A stretch of 64,000 nt of DNA from an uncultured Draconibacterium sp. GTDB taxonomy: Bacteria; Bacteroidota; Bacteroidia; Bacteroidales; Prolixibacteraceae. Location of the stretch: positions 1,190,501 to 1,254,500 of the forward strand of contig NZ_OY775905.1 of the NCBI RefSeq assembly GCF_963675065.1, read 5' to 3'. Made by a program: the position numbers and the translations under genes. A model generated the notes under the pieces. The model worked only from the letters and a program-made list of their open reading frames with translations, was not told where the DNA came from and ran no database searches. Below, piece after piece: positions 46,722-57,103 of the stretch (the first letter of the stretch is position 1; the number at the start of each line of letters is the position of its first letter).

Positions 46722-46729
46722 CAAATCTA
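46722..46729 (-). promoter_or_regulatory. -7 box of the SusC-SusD-GH89 operon
   Basis: Minus-strand TAGATTTG matches TAnnTTTG, 32 bases before the SusC start codon. HTCS binding sites would be expected just upstream, but none can be named. Confidence 0.5.
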
Positions 46730-47807
46730 ATTTGCACTTGAATTTTCGTTATGGATAAATTATTCAAATACATAGACAGATGATTCAGAACATGGAAAGC
46801 ACTCTAACAATCATCGCGTACATGACTGACAATCAATACCTTTTATTTTTCGTATAATCTAAAGGAGATTTTAATCTATCACTTGCCAAACAGGATAAAG
46901 CAATTCTGCGTTTGTGCTAAAACTAGAAAACACTGGAATTCCTTATCCATTCTTTTATTGACCGATATCATAAAACTGAAGGTTGTTCAGACACCTATTT
47001 CGGGAATCATTGACAGCTTGGGAAACAGCTTAATTAACCACAGTAAACCCAGCCGAGGAGAGGAACTGACCATTTGAATAATTTACAGCCAGTAAATACT
47101 TCTGCAAATAGGAGTTACAGAGATAAAAAGTTATTGTAAAATACTGGCAACCTTATATTTTATAAAATATTCACATACAATACGCTTATAAAGCAAAGCC
47201 AGCGAGGCGCTTCTCGAAAAAAATCATTTCGTTTATTTGTTTCAATGCCATTTTTCTCCTTTCGCCCGGGGTATTCTTCAATGTTAAAAATAAGGATAGG
47301 GGGCAACTATCTGCTCAGTAAAATGAATATATGCAACACATTATTCAAAACAAGATTTCTGAGTTACAAGAACAACTCCTGAATTACATCCCTGGCAACA
47401 TGTAAGCCAAATACATTTTATACGTTCTTCATCAAAAAAATACATGCGATCGATACAGGTCTGTCAGTATTGCCAAGCGGCCTATCGTAGTCGACGATAT
47501 TCTTGTGCGATAGATTCGACTAATTTAATTATGCAGAACCACAATCGCATTGAACAAAGAGTAACTTTCTCGTTCATCTCCAAATACAAATCTGGCACGC
47601 GGGGCATAACCCCACTGGCAATAAACGATCCATCAACCGGATTACCTTTAGTTGTTTCAACCGGCATCCATTCCTTACGTCAAATGGCCATAAGAATTGA
47701 ATATGTCTTCCATTTATTGACTTCGTTACTCTTTATCCATCGAAAACGGAACTGTTTATTTGTTATGATTAATTGAAATACCTGGAAAATCCCAGCCCAG
47801 GTTATTT
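46730..47807. other. 1.1-kb gap without a supported gene
   Basis: The gap separates the sulfatase module from the SusC-SusD-GH89 operon. The longest frames (47444-47776 plus, 47482-47667 minus) overlap one another and match nothing I know. The part next to the SusC start is upstream regulatory sequence. An imperfect hairpin (GAAATACCTGG near 47775 with CCAGG near 47797) may end sulfatase transcription. The rest could be decayed coding sequence or an undetected RNA. Confidence 0.5.
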
Positions 47808-49253
47808 CTACTGAGGTATAGCAACCGGCATTGAATTTCGCCAGGAAAGTAGTTGAGTTTGCAATTCCTGAGCAAGCTCTTTCTCCTCGTCAATTCGATT
47901 TACTTTCTCTTGCGGATCTGTTTTTATGTTGTATAATTGAGCTTCTGTTCCATCCACATTTACAAGCAGCTTCCAATCCCCTTTTCGAATTGCCAGATTA
48001 GGCGAAATATTGTTTTTATCTCCCGGAAGTATTGAGCCTCCCGGGTTACTGGCGTATTCCCACATCACTGCGGGAGTATCTTCCATTTTAACGCCCCGGA
48101 AAGACTGACTTTTGTCTGTTCCATCAAGATTATCCGGTGTTTTAATTCCCAGAACGGAACAAAGGGATGGGAAAATATCAATAGCAGAAAGCACAGAGGT
48201 ATCATCGACTACACCTGCAGGGAAGTGACCTTTCCAGTAAACGAAAAAAGGTTCCCTGATACCCCCCTCGTAGAGGCTCCATTTTCTGCCCGACAAACCT
48301 CCTGTAAATCCGGGAGCATAAAGTTTTCCATCATAATCATCAGGATATCTTTTGGCATTATAATAGTGTGGCCAGTCAGTTGGTCCATTGTCGCTGGCAA
48401 ATACAATCAGGGTATTTTCGAGTTTCCCCATTTGATCGAGCTCATTGATAAAACGGCCTATTTGCTTATCAAGTTCTTCCAAAACCGCAAAAAACTTCTG
48501 TTCGTACGGATTGTCCGTTACCGCTTTCCATTTCTCCACTTTACTTGATTCGGGTAAATGCGGATCATGTACATCATTCGGACATAAATTGATGTAAAAT
48601 GGCTTTTCGTCGCAATTTTGTATAAAGGTAAGGGCGCTGTCAATATAAATTGACGTAGAAACATGCTTTGGTGCCCAAACAATTTTTCCCTTGCCTAATT
48701 CCGCACTCTGTTTACATAATCCATCGTTGGGGAATAAAACCCGATCTCCAATTCCTTCAAAAGAAACCAGTGATTTATCAAAGCCATAATCTGTTGGATA
48801 TGGTACATCTCCAAGATCTCTGCCTCCTCCCATATGCCATTTTCCGAAATGACCGGTTGCATAACCACTATTCTGCAAGGTACGTGCAAGTGTCATTACC
48901 GAAGGATCGAGATAATTGGCCATTGCCCGATTTTCGTTTTCTTTTGAGCCTGCAATGTAGGAATGTATCTTATGCCGCATTGGATAAGTGCCGGTATTTA
49001 ATGCCACCCGTGACGGAGAACAAATTGGTGAATTCACATAAAAGTTTGTAAAGCGAACTCCCTGACTAGCTAAGGCATCAATGTTAGGTGTTTGTACTAT
49101 AGAGTCACCATAGCAACTTAAATCGCCATAGCCCATGTCGTCAATAAAAATGATGGCTACATTTGTTTTATTAACTTCTTTTGTGTTTTTATCTTTTTGA
49201 GTACAGCCATACGCCAAAAAGAAAATAATACTTAGTATCAGAATCTGCTTCAT
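47808..49253 (-). CDS. Family S1 sulfatase (formylglycine type), lipoprotein
   Basis: This 481-residue sulfatase removes sulfate esters from glycans. Lipoprotein signal ILSIIFFLAYGC (Cys17). The activation motif CSPSR (Cys near residue 77, to be turned to formylglycine) is followed by VALNTGTYP. Metal-binding motifs: IIFIDDMGYGDLSC near the start, GHFGKWHMGG, and FASDNGPTDWPH. The C-terminal block holds AIRKGDWKLLVNVDG. It needs an anaerobic maturase (anSME) or FGE, which is not in this window. It starts 17 bases after the previous sulfatase. Which sulfate position it attacks cannot be told. Confidence 0.95.
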   Translation of the reverse strand: MKQILILSIIFFLAYGCTQKDKNTKEVNKTNVAIIFIDDMGYGDLSCYGDSIVQTPNIDALASQGVRFTNFYVNSPICSPSRVALNTGTYPMRHKIHSYIAGSKENENRAMANYLDPSVMTLARTLQNSGYATGHFGKWHMGGGRDLGDVPYPTDYGFDKSLVSFEGIGDRVLFPNDGLCKQSAELGKGKIVWAPKHVSTSIYIDSALTFIQNCDEKPFYINLCPNDVHDPHLPESSKVEKWKAVTDNPYEQKFFAVLEELDKQIGRFINELDQMGKLENTLIVFASDNGPTDWPHYYNAKRYPDDYDGKLYAPGFTGGLSGRKWSLYEGGIREPFFVYWKGHFPAGVVDDTSVLSAIDIFPSLCSVLGIKTPDNLDGTDKSQSFRGVKMEDTPAVMWEYASNPGGSILPGDKNNISPNLAIRKGDWKLLVNVDGTEAQLYNIKTDPQEKVNRIDEEKELAQELQTQLLSWRNSMPVAIPQ

Positions 49254-49270
49254 TTCTGTTTTGTTTATAA

Positions 49271-50749
49271 TTATCGAGCCTTGTATTTAAACCAGTTATC
49301 CAAATCCGGGTTCTCATTTTTTGTCGGAAGTTTTGCATTTACCGAGTTTAGCCAGTTTTTCAATTCGCTAAGAAGACTGTCTGCCAATTGAGGCTTTACT
49401 ATGGACAAATCATCTAACTCGCCAGCATCTGCCTTGATATCAAACAATTCGACACGTTCTCCTAAAATGAGTTTGCCATAAGGTTTGTCCTGTACGGGAG
49501 AAAAACCATCCGTATCAAGATAGTCGCCATAATAGTAAATTAGTTTATAATCTCCTTTTCTTATTGCACTGGATGGGGTTTTTCCGTAATCGTGAATATA
49601 ATGCGGATGATGCCAATAAATATTCTCACGTTTTAAACCTGAATTTCCGCTGATAAGAGGCAATATACTTTCACCATCTAATACTTTATCGTCCGGCGTT
49701 GTTCCTTCAGCTAAATCCATAAAGGTTGGAAACATGTCGACTAGATGTACCGGTACACTGCATTCGCTTTTTGTCGATTTCAGGTTTGGATAAGAGACTA
49801 TTAAAGGAACACGTATACCTCCTTCATACAACAATCCTTTCGCACCTCTTAAAGGTGCATTATCCCATGCTCTGTTAAGAGCGCCATTGTCGGATGTAAA
49901 AATAACAACCGTATTTTTGTCTAACCCCATTGATTGCAAACTATCTTGCAATTTCCCAACCTGACTGTCAAGCAAATCCGTCATTGCCAGGTATTCAGCG
50001 GTAGGTACTTCTGTTACATCACCAAACCGGTTCGTTGATCTTTTATACCCCATGCTTGCATATTTTTCGACTAAACTATCCGGTGCTTGCAATGGCGTAT
50101 GAATATTGAAATAAGATAAAAACGCAAAAAAAGGACGATCCTTGTTATTTTTAATGAACCTGATTATTTCATCTGTTTGGTCCACTGTTGCTTTACCCTT
50201 ATCAACCTGGTCCCATGGTTTTTCCTTGGCACCACCAACAAAGTCAAAACCATAATATTCTTTTTTCTCGCTATCAGTAGCGTTTCCCACGTGCCATTTT
50301 CCACTGATAGCAGTGGTGTAACCGGCATCTTTTAGCATATTGGCCACTGTGTAATTGTTCTCAGGTAGTTTTTTCACCGGGTTTGGAGTTAGCAAAGGAG
50401 CATTAGGATAAACCCGGGTTGTATGCACTTGTGTTATACCTGTCCTTGCACCATATTGCCCGGATAAGAACTCTGCCCTAGTTGGGGTACACTCCACAGA
50501 AGTATACGCTTCGGTGAAACTAATACCGTTCTTAGCTAATCTATCTATATTCGGAGTTGGTATATGCGCATTACCATAGCTCCCAAGCCCGTTCCACCCC
50601 ATATCATCAGCCAAAATAAAGACAATATTGAGCCTGCTATCTTCCGGATTGAGATTCTGTTTTGTGTTTTCTGTTGTATTTCTACATCCTGTAAAAGAAA
50701 GTATCACTACAAAAAATGCCAATAAAACAAGTTTGCTCTTACTTTTCAT
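49271..50749 (-). CDS. Family S1 sulfatase (formylglycine type), lipoprotein
   Basis: This is a 492-residue sulfatase with a lipoprotein signal (LLAFFVVILSFTGC). Activation motif CTPTR (Cys near residue 86) with AEFLSGQYG; metal motifs VFILADDMGWNGLGSYG and FTSDNGALNRAW; AIRKGDYKLIYYYGDYLD near the end. It differs clearly from the second sulfatase (CSPSR), so the two probably act on different sulfate positions of one glycan. It begins 48 bases past SusD, behind an intrinsic terminator, so its expression is likely lower than that of SusC/SusD. Confidence 0.95.
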   Translation of the reverse strand: MKSKSKLVLLAFFVVILSFTGCRNTTENTKQNLNPEDSRLNIVFILADDMGWNGLGSYGNAHIPTPNIDRLAKNGISFTEAYTSVECTPTRAEFLSGQYGARTGITQVHTTRVYPNAPLLTPNPVKKLPENNYTVANMLKDAGYTTAISGKWHVGNATDSEKKEYYGFDFVGGAKEKPWDQVDKGKATVDQTDEIIRFIKNNKDRPFFAFLSYFNIHTPLQAPDSLVEKYASMGYKRSTNRFGDVTEVPTAEYLAMTDLLDSQVGKLQDSLQSMGLDKNTVVIFTSDNGALNRAWDNAPLRGAKGLLYEGGIRVPLIVSYPNLKSTKSECSVPVHLVDMFPTFMDLAEGTTPDDKVLDGESILPLISGNSGLKRENIYWHHPHYIHDYGKTPSSAIRKGDYKLIYYYGDYLDTDGFSPVQDKPYGKLILGERVELFDIKADAGELDDLSIVKPQLADSLLSELKNWLNSVNAKLPTKNENPDLDNWFKYKAR

Positions 50750-50756
50750 ATGCGTA

Positions 50757-50788
50757 TAAAAAATAGGTGGATTTAAAATCCACCTATT
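50757..50788 (-). terminator. Terminator between SusD and the sulfatases
   Basis: AATAGGTGGATTT pairs with AAATCCACCTATT (50762-50788) and is followed on the minus strand by TTTTTATACG. It lies between the SusD stop and the first sulfatase. Confidence 0.85.
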
Positions 50789-50797
50789 AGTTTATTA

Positions 50798-52279
50798 TTA
50801 ATAACCAGGGTTTTGTTCCAATAAAGGATTGGCATCAGTTGCCGATTGAGGAAGCGGAAACCAAATATGATTTTCTGTAGCATTGGATATTCCCCGATTG
50901 CGGGCATATTCAATGAATTTCCCATTTCTTATCAGATCTCTCCTTCTTTTACCTTCGTACCAGAATTCCCATCGTCTTTCCTTTAAAATTTGTTCTATGA
51001 GTGCCTCTTTTGTACCAAAATCAGCTAGCTGAATATCTTCCAGACCTGCCCTGTTCCTGATTTCATTAATCAGATCGATTGATTCTGAATTTGGGCCATT
51101 CAACTGATTAAGAGCCTCCGCTTTCGACAGAAGAATATCAGCGTATCTAATCATAGGGAAGTCATTTCCATGGGCATCTCCTGATGCATCCGGATCTGGT
51201 GGATATTTCATGGCACGTGTGGCGTCAGTATAGTCCGTTAACAGATTAACGATATTTCCTGAAGAGTTAATATACTTGGTCAGAATCCGCTTTCTTCTGT
51301 CATCATTTTCATCAAAACTGTAATAGAACTCATCATACAAGCGATACTGAGATGCGTAGTTCGCCCATTTCTCGTTGACAATTCCTTCCAAGCCTCCATC
51401 AAGTCCTTCTTTATACCCCCACGGTGCTGTGGTTGCAAACAAGTTGTTTTTATCATTTTGGTTGGCCAATTTTGTTTTAACCAAAATAAACTCGCTGTTG
51501 TGCTCATTTTCAAGGGCGAACAGGTCGTAGTAATTGGTGAACAATTCAAATTCATTGCTTGAAATAATATCCTGGGCAACATTGGCACATTTTTGCCATT
51601 GCAGTGTGTTAAGGTACCATTTGCATAGTAATGCCTGGGCTCCTGCGCTGTGCACACGGCCATAGGCAGGCTCGTTCCCGGGATCAGGAAGGTCGGGAAT
51701 TACTGCTAACAGCTCGGTCTCCACAAAGGTGTAAAATTCTTCCTGTGTTGCTCTTGCAATTTCAAGTGGATCACTCTGACTGGTTCTAATGGGTAATGGG
51801 CCGAATTGATTCCATAATTGATAATATGACCAGACTCTTAAAAATCTGGCTTCAGCATATATCTGACTTTTATCCTGATCACTACTAAAGTCAGAAACAT
51901 TTTCGACACTCTCCATAACAATGTTCGCATCCCTAATCATCCGCCAGTATTCCATCCAGTCAATCGCTTCCATAGAATTGGAAGGATCCCATCTAAAGCC
52001 GATTAGCGGAGCTGCTGTTCCGTTTTCGCCACCACCGGTTTGCCACAAAATATCCGTGGTCATTTCTTCTCTTTTGACAATATTTCTGGTTCTGCCAATT
52101 TCTCCATTCCTGCCATAAGCATCGGCAAGTACAGACTCCAATCCTTTTTTTGTACTCAAAAGGTTGTCAGAAGCAAATTGCGATTGAACAGGCTCTTCTA
52201 GTATTGATTCGCATCCATGCAACAGTATAATTGCAATAAAGGCGTATACTAAATATTTAATTTTATATAATGCTTTCAT
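50798..52279 (-). CDS. SusD/RagB-family nutrient-binding lipoprotein
   Basis: This 493-residue surface glycan-binding lipoprotein (YLVYAFIAIILLHGC, lipid Cys near 23) is the partner of the STN-type SusC that precedes it by 21 bases. SusD signatures: IYAEARFLRVWSYYQLWNQF, ALLCKWYLNT, MIRYADILLSKAEALNQLN, and the C-terminal ILKERRWEFWYEGKRRRDLI with FPLPQSATDANPLLEQNPGY. It imports, with SusC, the sulfated glycan fragments handled by the two downstream sulfatases. Confidence 0.96.
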   Translation of the reverse strand: MKALYKIKYLVYAFIAIILLHGCESILEEPVQSQFASDNLLSTKKGLESVLADAYGRNGEIGRTRNIVKREEMTTDILWQTGGGENGTAAPLIGFRWDPSNSMEAIDWMEYWRMIRDANIVMESVENVSDFSSDQDKSQIYAEARFLRVWSYYQLWNQFGPLPIRTSQSDPLEIARATQEEFYTFVETELLAVIPDLPDPGNEPAYGRVHSAGAQALLCKWYLNTLQWQKCANVAQDIISSNEFELFTNYYDLFALENEHNSEFILVKTKLANQNDKNNLFATTAPWGYKEGLDGGLEGIVNEKWANYASQYRLYDEFYYSFDENDDRRKRILTKYINSSGNIVNLLTDYTDATRAMKYPPDPDASGDAHGNDFPMIRYADILLSKAEALNQLNGPNSESIDLINEIRNRAGLEDIQLADFGTKEALIEQILKERRWEFWYEGKRRRDLIRNGKFIEYARNRGISNATENHIWFPLPQSATDANPLLEQNPGY

Positions 52280-52300
52280 TTTGAATTACTTTTAGTAAGA

Positions 52301-55300
52301 TTAAAAATCAAGTTTTACTCCAAATATCAATGTTCTAGCTGACGGATAAGCATTAAAATCTATCCGGAAATTAGGATTATTGTTAGGGTTCACTGCAGGA
52401 TCTAATCCAATATAATCTGTCATAGTGTAAAGATTCTCGCCGGTAACATAAATCTGAGCAGACTTAATAAATCTGTTTATCTGAGGTAAATTGTAACTTA
52501 ATCTTACCGTTTTAAGCCTAATGTATGAAGCATCAAGCAAGGTATGAGTATTTGCAACTCTACGTCCAAATTTCAGCGGATCAACAAATGAAGGATATTC
52601 ATTGGTTGGATTGCCAGGTGTCCATCGATTCAGATAAGGCTCTGCGAATTTGTTTCTCCTAAAGTTAATCGGGAAATAATTGTCGATTAAGTTACCATTT
52701 AGCATATCAACACCTTCAACACCTTCAATAAATACGAATAAACTGAAATCCTTAAAGGAGAAAGTATTGCCCATTGACCATTGGAAATCGGGGAATGAAT
52801 TTCCTATAACTACTCTGTCTTTGTCCGTAATTACTTTGTCGCCGTCCTGGTCTACATACTTCAAATCACCAGGCTGATAGTCTTCTGTAGACTGGCTGAA
52901 ATCGTCACCTTGCTGCCAAATCCCGTCAACTGCCCAGCCGTAGTAAGAATTAAGCGGGAGTCCGGGTTTTATGATTGCTACCTGAGAAACGTGAGTGTAT
53001 CCTGCTCCAACAATAATTTCCGACATTCCTCCCAAATCTTTTACTTCATTTTTCATTGTTGTAAAAGTCAGGTCTGTTCTCCAACTGAAATCCTGGGTAG
53101 TAATATTTACGGTGTTCACCGATAATTCAAATCCTCTATTATCGATGCGTCCAACATTTGACAAGATACTGTTAAAACCTGTTGACTGAGGAATTGGTAG
53201 GTCCAGAAGCATATCAGTTGTTTTCTTTTTGAAATAATCAATACTTCCGCTTACTCTACTATTAAATAATCCAAAATCCAATCCCACGTTAATTTGCTCT
53301 GTAGTTTCCCATTTCAAGTCAGGATTAGGAATTCTAAGTGGTCTCGTTCCTGTCACCGGGCTTTCATTCCAAATGGCTGTTTGCCCTGATCCAAAGGTGC
53401 TTAACGATGGAAAATTCCCAATTTCCTGGTTACCCGTTTGTCCCCAACTTGCTCGTACTTTTAAGTTACTTATAAAATCAATTTCCTGAATAAAATCTTC
53501 ATTAGATACTTTCCAGGCAAATGCGGTAGATGGGAAATAACCAAATTTATTGTTTGTTCCGAAACGAGAAGATCCATCAGCCCTAATGGTTGCTGTTACA
53601 AGGTACTTATCATTCAATGAATAATTTACACGACCAATATATGATGCTAATCGGTTACCGGTTAAATAATTGCTAATACCGAAAGTTGACTGATCTCCGA
53701 TTCCTAAACTGTTTGCGCCTAAAGATTCATTAGGGAAACCACTCGCCTGATTACTAAGACCATTAGTAACAAACCGCTGGTAAGTTGTTCCAGCCATAAC
53801 ATTTATAGAGTGAATATCAAAAGTTTTGCTGTAATGAACAGTACCTTCAACCAGGTAGTTACTTTTTTCTACATTTTGATTTGCCGCAATTCCTGCGTTG
53901 TTTCTACCGGCTTTAGTCAGACTGGAAATAAAACTTTTACGACTCTCGTTTACAAAATCACCTCCAACATTCAGTTTTGCGAAAAAGTTAGATGTGAAAT
54001 GATATTCACCGTACATTGAAGCCATGATTCGGTTTGTATTTGATACTGAGCTCATTCCTTCTGAAACAGCAACGGGATTGTCCACTGTCAGAAATGGTGA
54101 TAATGCATATTCACCGTTGTCATCAAATACAGGTAACGTTGGATCAAAATTATATGCCGCATACAATGGTCCTGCCCATTCGTTAATTCCAAACCCGTTT
54201 GCAATGAAATTATCTTGCGTGTAAGTACCGGTCGCATTAAAACCAATGTTGAATTTATCTGAAATATCTGATTTTAGGTTTATTCTCGCACCATATCTGC
54301 TAAAGTCAGTATTTTTCATTATTCCTTCCTGATCCATATAGTTTAATGATATATAATAGGAAGTCTTTTTTGTTCCGCCTGAGAATGCCAGTTGGTGATC
54401 ATGAACTAACGCATTTTCATTATTCAGTTCGTCCTGCCAATCCGTACCTTTTCCTCCGTTGGCGATATCACCTACCAAAGATTCTTCACTATCTCCACCA
54501 GCTGCAATAATCTCATTGATAACTTTTTTATAATCCTGAGCACTTAAAAGATCAAGCTTTCTTGCTCTGTTCTGAATCCCCAGGTAACCCTGATAACTGA
54601 CTTTCATATTTTCATTCGTCCCTGATTTTGTCGTTATCAATATCACACCATTTGCTCCTCTTGATCCATAAATTGCAGTTGCAGAAGCATCTTTTAATAT
54701 CTCAATTGACTCGATATCTGAAGGATTTATCGAAGCCAGTGGACTTCGAGGACTTCTATTGGCGCCAAAAGCACTTATTGAACCATTATCTACAGCCCTT
54801 GAATTATCAATTGGTAAACCATCAATTACATATAGAGGGCTGTTACCTGCATTTATTGAGCTTGCTCCCCTAATATTTATGGAGATACCTCCACCAGGCT
54901 CGCCGCTATTTTGAACAACATTTACACCGGCACTCTTACCAATCAGCATTTGATCAACCGAGTTAGTCACTCCCTCCTGTAAATCAGAAATTTTTACTGA
55001 AGAAACTGATCCGGTGATATCGCTTTTCTTGATGGTTCCATAACCAATGGCCACAACTTCTTCAAGACCGATAGCATCAGCTTTCATTATAATGTTAAAT
55101 TCTCTTTCAGAACCTACCTCCACTTCCTGTGTAAGCATTCCAACAAATGAAAATTGAATCACATCTGTAGCGGAGATGTTGGCCAGATTAAATTTACCAT
55201 TAACATCACTTACTGTTCCTTTTGTTGTTCCTTTTACAACAATTGTTACCCCTGGTAATGGTTCGCCACTTTCGTCGGTAACAGAACCGGTAATTGCATT

Positions 55301-55702
55301 TTGCTGAACACTTGAGGAAAAATCACCTGAAGTACCCTCTTTGGTAAGTACAATAAATCTGTCCTTAACAACGTACTCCACATCAGTACCTTCAAAGAGA
55401 GTAGTTAGTACCTTATCGATTTTCTGGTTTTTAAAATCGACTGAGACTTCGCGGTCAACATCAATTAATTTACCGCTGTACATAAAATAAAATTCGCTTT
55501 GATCTTCGATTTTAGAGATGACTTCTTTTACCGTTGTCTTTTCAAGGCTTAAATTCAACAACTTGGTTTGCGAATATGTTTTGCCTGCATAAGCCCAACC
55601 TATCGACAGTAAAATCAGCAAGGTAGTTAGTTTCATAATTCGAAAAAATTTTTTCGGATCAGAGAATTGTGCACACTCCGACCTGTTAGTCATTTTTTTC
55701 AT
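52301..55702 (-). CDS. SusC/RagA TonB-linked transporter with STN signalling domain
   Basis: This 1133-residue outer-membrane transporter has a long N-region before the signal peptide (MKLTTLLILLSIGWAYAG), usual for this subtype. Next comes an STN domain (residues ~45-125; LNLSLEKTTVKEVISKIEDQ, KDRFIVLTKEG) that in the periplasm talks to a FecR anti-sigma factor. Then come a carboxypeptidase-like domain (~135-215), a plug (MLIGKSAGVNVVQNSGEPGG, ILKDASATAIYGSRGANGV) and a barrel. The sigma/FecR pair upstream confirms transport-coupled signalling. Two hairpins lie in the 189-base gap between FecR and this gene. Confidence 0.97.
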   Translation of the reverse strand: MKKMTNRSECAQFSDPKKFFRIMKLTTLLILLSIGWAYAGKTYSQTKLLNLSLEKTTVKEVISKIEDQSEFYFMYSGKLIDVDREVSVDFKNQKIDKVLTTLFEGTDVEYVVKDRFIVLTKEGTSGDFSSSVQQNAITGSVTDESGEPLPGVTIVVKGTTKGTVSDVNGKFNLANISATDVIQFSFVGMLTQEVEVGSEREFNIIMKADAIGLEEVVAIGYGTIKKSDITGSVSSVKISDLQEGVTNSVDQMLIGKSAGVNVVQNSGEPGGGISINIRGASSINAGNSPLYVIDGLPIDNSRAVDNGSISAFGANRSPRSPLASINPSDIESIEILKDASATAIYGSRGANGVILITTKSGTNENMKVSYQGYLGIQNRARKLDLLSAQDYKKVINEIIAAGGDSEESLVGDIANGGKGTDWQDELNNENALVHDHQLAFSGGTKKTSYYISLNYMDQEGIMKNTDFSRYGARINLKSDISDKFNIGFNATGTYTQDNFIANGFGINEWAGPLYAAYNFDPTLPVFDDNGEYALSPFLTVDNPVAVSEGMSSVSNTNRIMASMYGEYHFTSNFFAKLNVGGDFVNESRKSFISSLTKAGRNNAGIAANQNVEKSNYLVEGTVHYSKTFDIHSINVMAGTTYQRFVTNGLSNQASGFPNESLGANSLGIGDQSTFGISNYLTGNRLASYIGRVNYSLNDKYLVTATIRADGSSRFGTNNKFGYFPSTAFAWKVSNEDFIQEIDFISNLKVRASWGQTGNQEIGNFPSLSTFGSGQTAIWNESPVTGTRPLRIPNPDLKWETTEQINVGLDFGLFNSRVSGSIDYFKKKTTDMLLDLPIPQSTGFNSILSNVGRIDNRGFELSVNTVNITTQDFSWRTDLTFTTMKNEVKDLGGMSEIIVGAGYTHVSQVAIIKPGLPLNSYYGWAVDGIWQQGDDFSQSTEDYQPGDLKYVDQDGDKVITDKDRVVIGNSFPDFQWSMGNTFSFKDFSLFVFIEGVEGVDMLNGNLIDNYFPINFRRNKFAEPYLNRWTPGNPTNEYPSFVDPLKFGRRVANTHTLLDASYIRLKTVRLSYNLPQINRFIKSAQIYVTGENLYTMTDYIGLDPAVNPNNNPNFRIDFNAYPSARTLIFGVKLDF

Positions 55703-55729
55703 ACTTTTGTAATGATTAGTTTGTAATTG

Positions 55730-55797
55730 CCCTGTACCGATATACAGGGTTAAAATTAAATCTCTGCAGGGAAGTGTTAGCGCATTTCCCTGTTGTT
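55730..55797 (-). promoter_or_regulatory. Paired hairpins in the FecR-SusC gap
   Basis: Hairpin one: CCCTGTA (55730-55736) with TACAGGG (55743-55749). Hairpin two: CAGGGAA (55767-55773) with TTCCCTG (55786-55792). The words CAGGG and CCCTG occur in both, so alternative pairings between the hairpins are possible. This could terminate FecR transcription or form a leader structure for SusC. Confidence 0.5.
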
Positions 55798-55891
55798 TTT
55801 CATATAAAAATGATTATACCTTTAAGCAGGTAAAAGATGAGTTGATAGTTTATTTCATAAGCTGATAATTTTTGTTAGTTAGTCTGTTGTT

Positions 55892-56956
55892 CTATTCTTT
55901 TTTCTCGATAATTATTTTTTGCCTTGAATAGGTTTCGTCGGGTAATTTTATACGCTTAATAACTGTGTAAGTTACCGGGGTGGCTATTGTCATTAAATCA
56001 AGAATCTGGAACAGCGGTTCATCAATAAAAGTTACAGTATAAACGTAATCTTCAATTTCTGTATCAACCTGAATATTAACATTGAACATCCGGCTTAAGC
56101 GCTCAGCTACTTCCAGAATAGGAGTATCTTCGAAAATTAGTTTTCCTTCTTTCCATCCAACGTATTTGTCGATAGTTCCGATTTTAGAAACAACTGCACC
56201 TGTTTCTTTATTATATGCAACATGTTGGCCTGGCTCCATGCTGCCAAGTGTATGTAACTCTCCTGGTGCATACTGCTCTTCCAGCACAACCTTGCCATTT
56301 ACAAGCGTAGTTTGTACCTCTGCATTCTCGGGGTAAGCCATTACATTAAAAGCCGTACCTAATGCTTTCACATTCAATTTTCCGGTTTTAACAATAAACG
56401 GTTTTTCAGGATTATGAGCTACTTCAAAAAATCCTTCTCCCTGTAATTCAACCTCACGAGTGTTCCCCGGGAAAAAATGGGGGTATTTTAACCTGCTTCC
56501 GTAGTTCAGGTGAACTGTTGTTCCATCAGACAATTGTACAACAGTTCTTGAACCTATTGGAGCAATTATTTCAAGCGAATCAACAGCCGCTGTAGCATAT
56601 TGCAAGTTAAATGTTCTATTTTCAGATAGTGTGTAAAATAAAAAAGCAAGAACCGGAATAAGCAATATCGCAGCAGCCCGCGTTAGCCACTCTTTAAAAG
56701 AATGTGAGGTGATTGTTCTTCCTTTTCCTTCTGGTTTATCCTGTTCATCAATTTTTTCCTGAATTCGATCAAATAATTCGATAAACCTCTCATCATCCTC
56801 TAAACCCTCATCTTCTTTATAATGCATCCAGTCTTCAAATCCCAATTCACGTCCTTTATCTGTGAGCGCCTCTTTTTCTGCCCAAAACAATACCTCTTGC
56901 AATTCTGCCTTAGTACAATTGTTATTTAAAAATTTTATGAGTAAGTCTTTTGTCAT
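55892..56956 (-). CDS. FecR-family anti-sigma factor
   Basis: This 354-residue inner-membrane protein holds an ECF sigma factor in check and releases it upon a signal from the STN-type SusC. The cytoplasmic N-terminal ~85 residues bind sigma. One membrane helix follows (AAAILLIPVLAFLFYTLSE, ~92-110), then a periplasmic FecR domain (VQLSDGTTVHLNYGSRLKYP, GEGFFEVAHNPEKPFIVKTG) and a C-terminal DUF4974-type segment (LIFEDTPILEVAERLSRMFN). It lies 147 bases after the sigma-factor stop on the same strand. Confidence 0.96.
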   Translation of the reverse strand: MTKDLLIKFLNNNCTKAELQEVLFWAEKEALTDKGRELGFEDWMHYKEDEGLEDDERFIELFDRIQEKIDEQDKPEGKGRTITSHSFKEWLTRAAAILLIPVLAFLFYTLSENRTFNLQYATAAVDSLEIIAPIGSRTVVQLSDGTTVHLNYGSRLKYPHFFPGNTREVELQGEGFFEVAHNPEKPFIVKTGKLNVKALGTAFNVMAYPENAEVQTTLVNGKVVLEEQYAPGELHTLGSMEPGQHVAYNKETGAVVSKIGTIDKYVGWKEGKLIFEDTPILEVAERLSRMFNVNIQVDTEIEDYVYTVTFIDEPLFQILDLMTIATPVTYTVIKRIKLPDETYSRQKIIIEKKE

Positions 56957-57103
56957 TCTTTTCTTCAGTTTATACCCCCCCGGTCTCCCGGGAAGGTATA
57001 ATTTTAACTAACTAAACTATTTCTAAAGAAACTTTTCTTTTCATTGTTTAGTAAGTTTTACGCACAACTTCCCCTGTAGGAGTATATAAAAATTCATTAT
57101 TTT

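Noticed and set aside
47444..47776. 110-codon plus-strand frame in the 1.1-kb gap
   Set aside because: Biased composition, overlapped by a minus-strand frame, no recognisable domain; not enough to call a gene.
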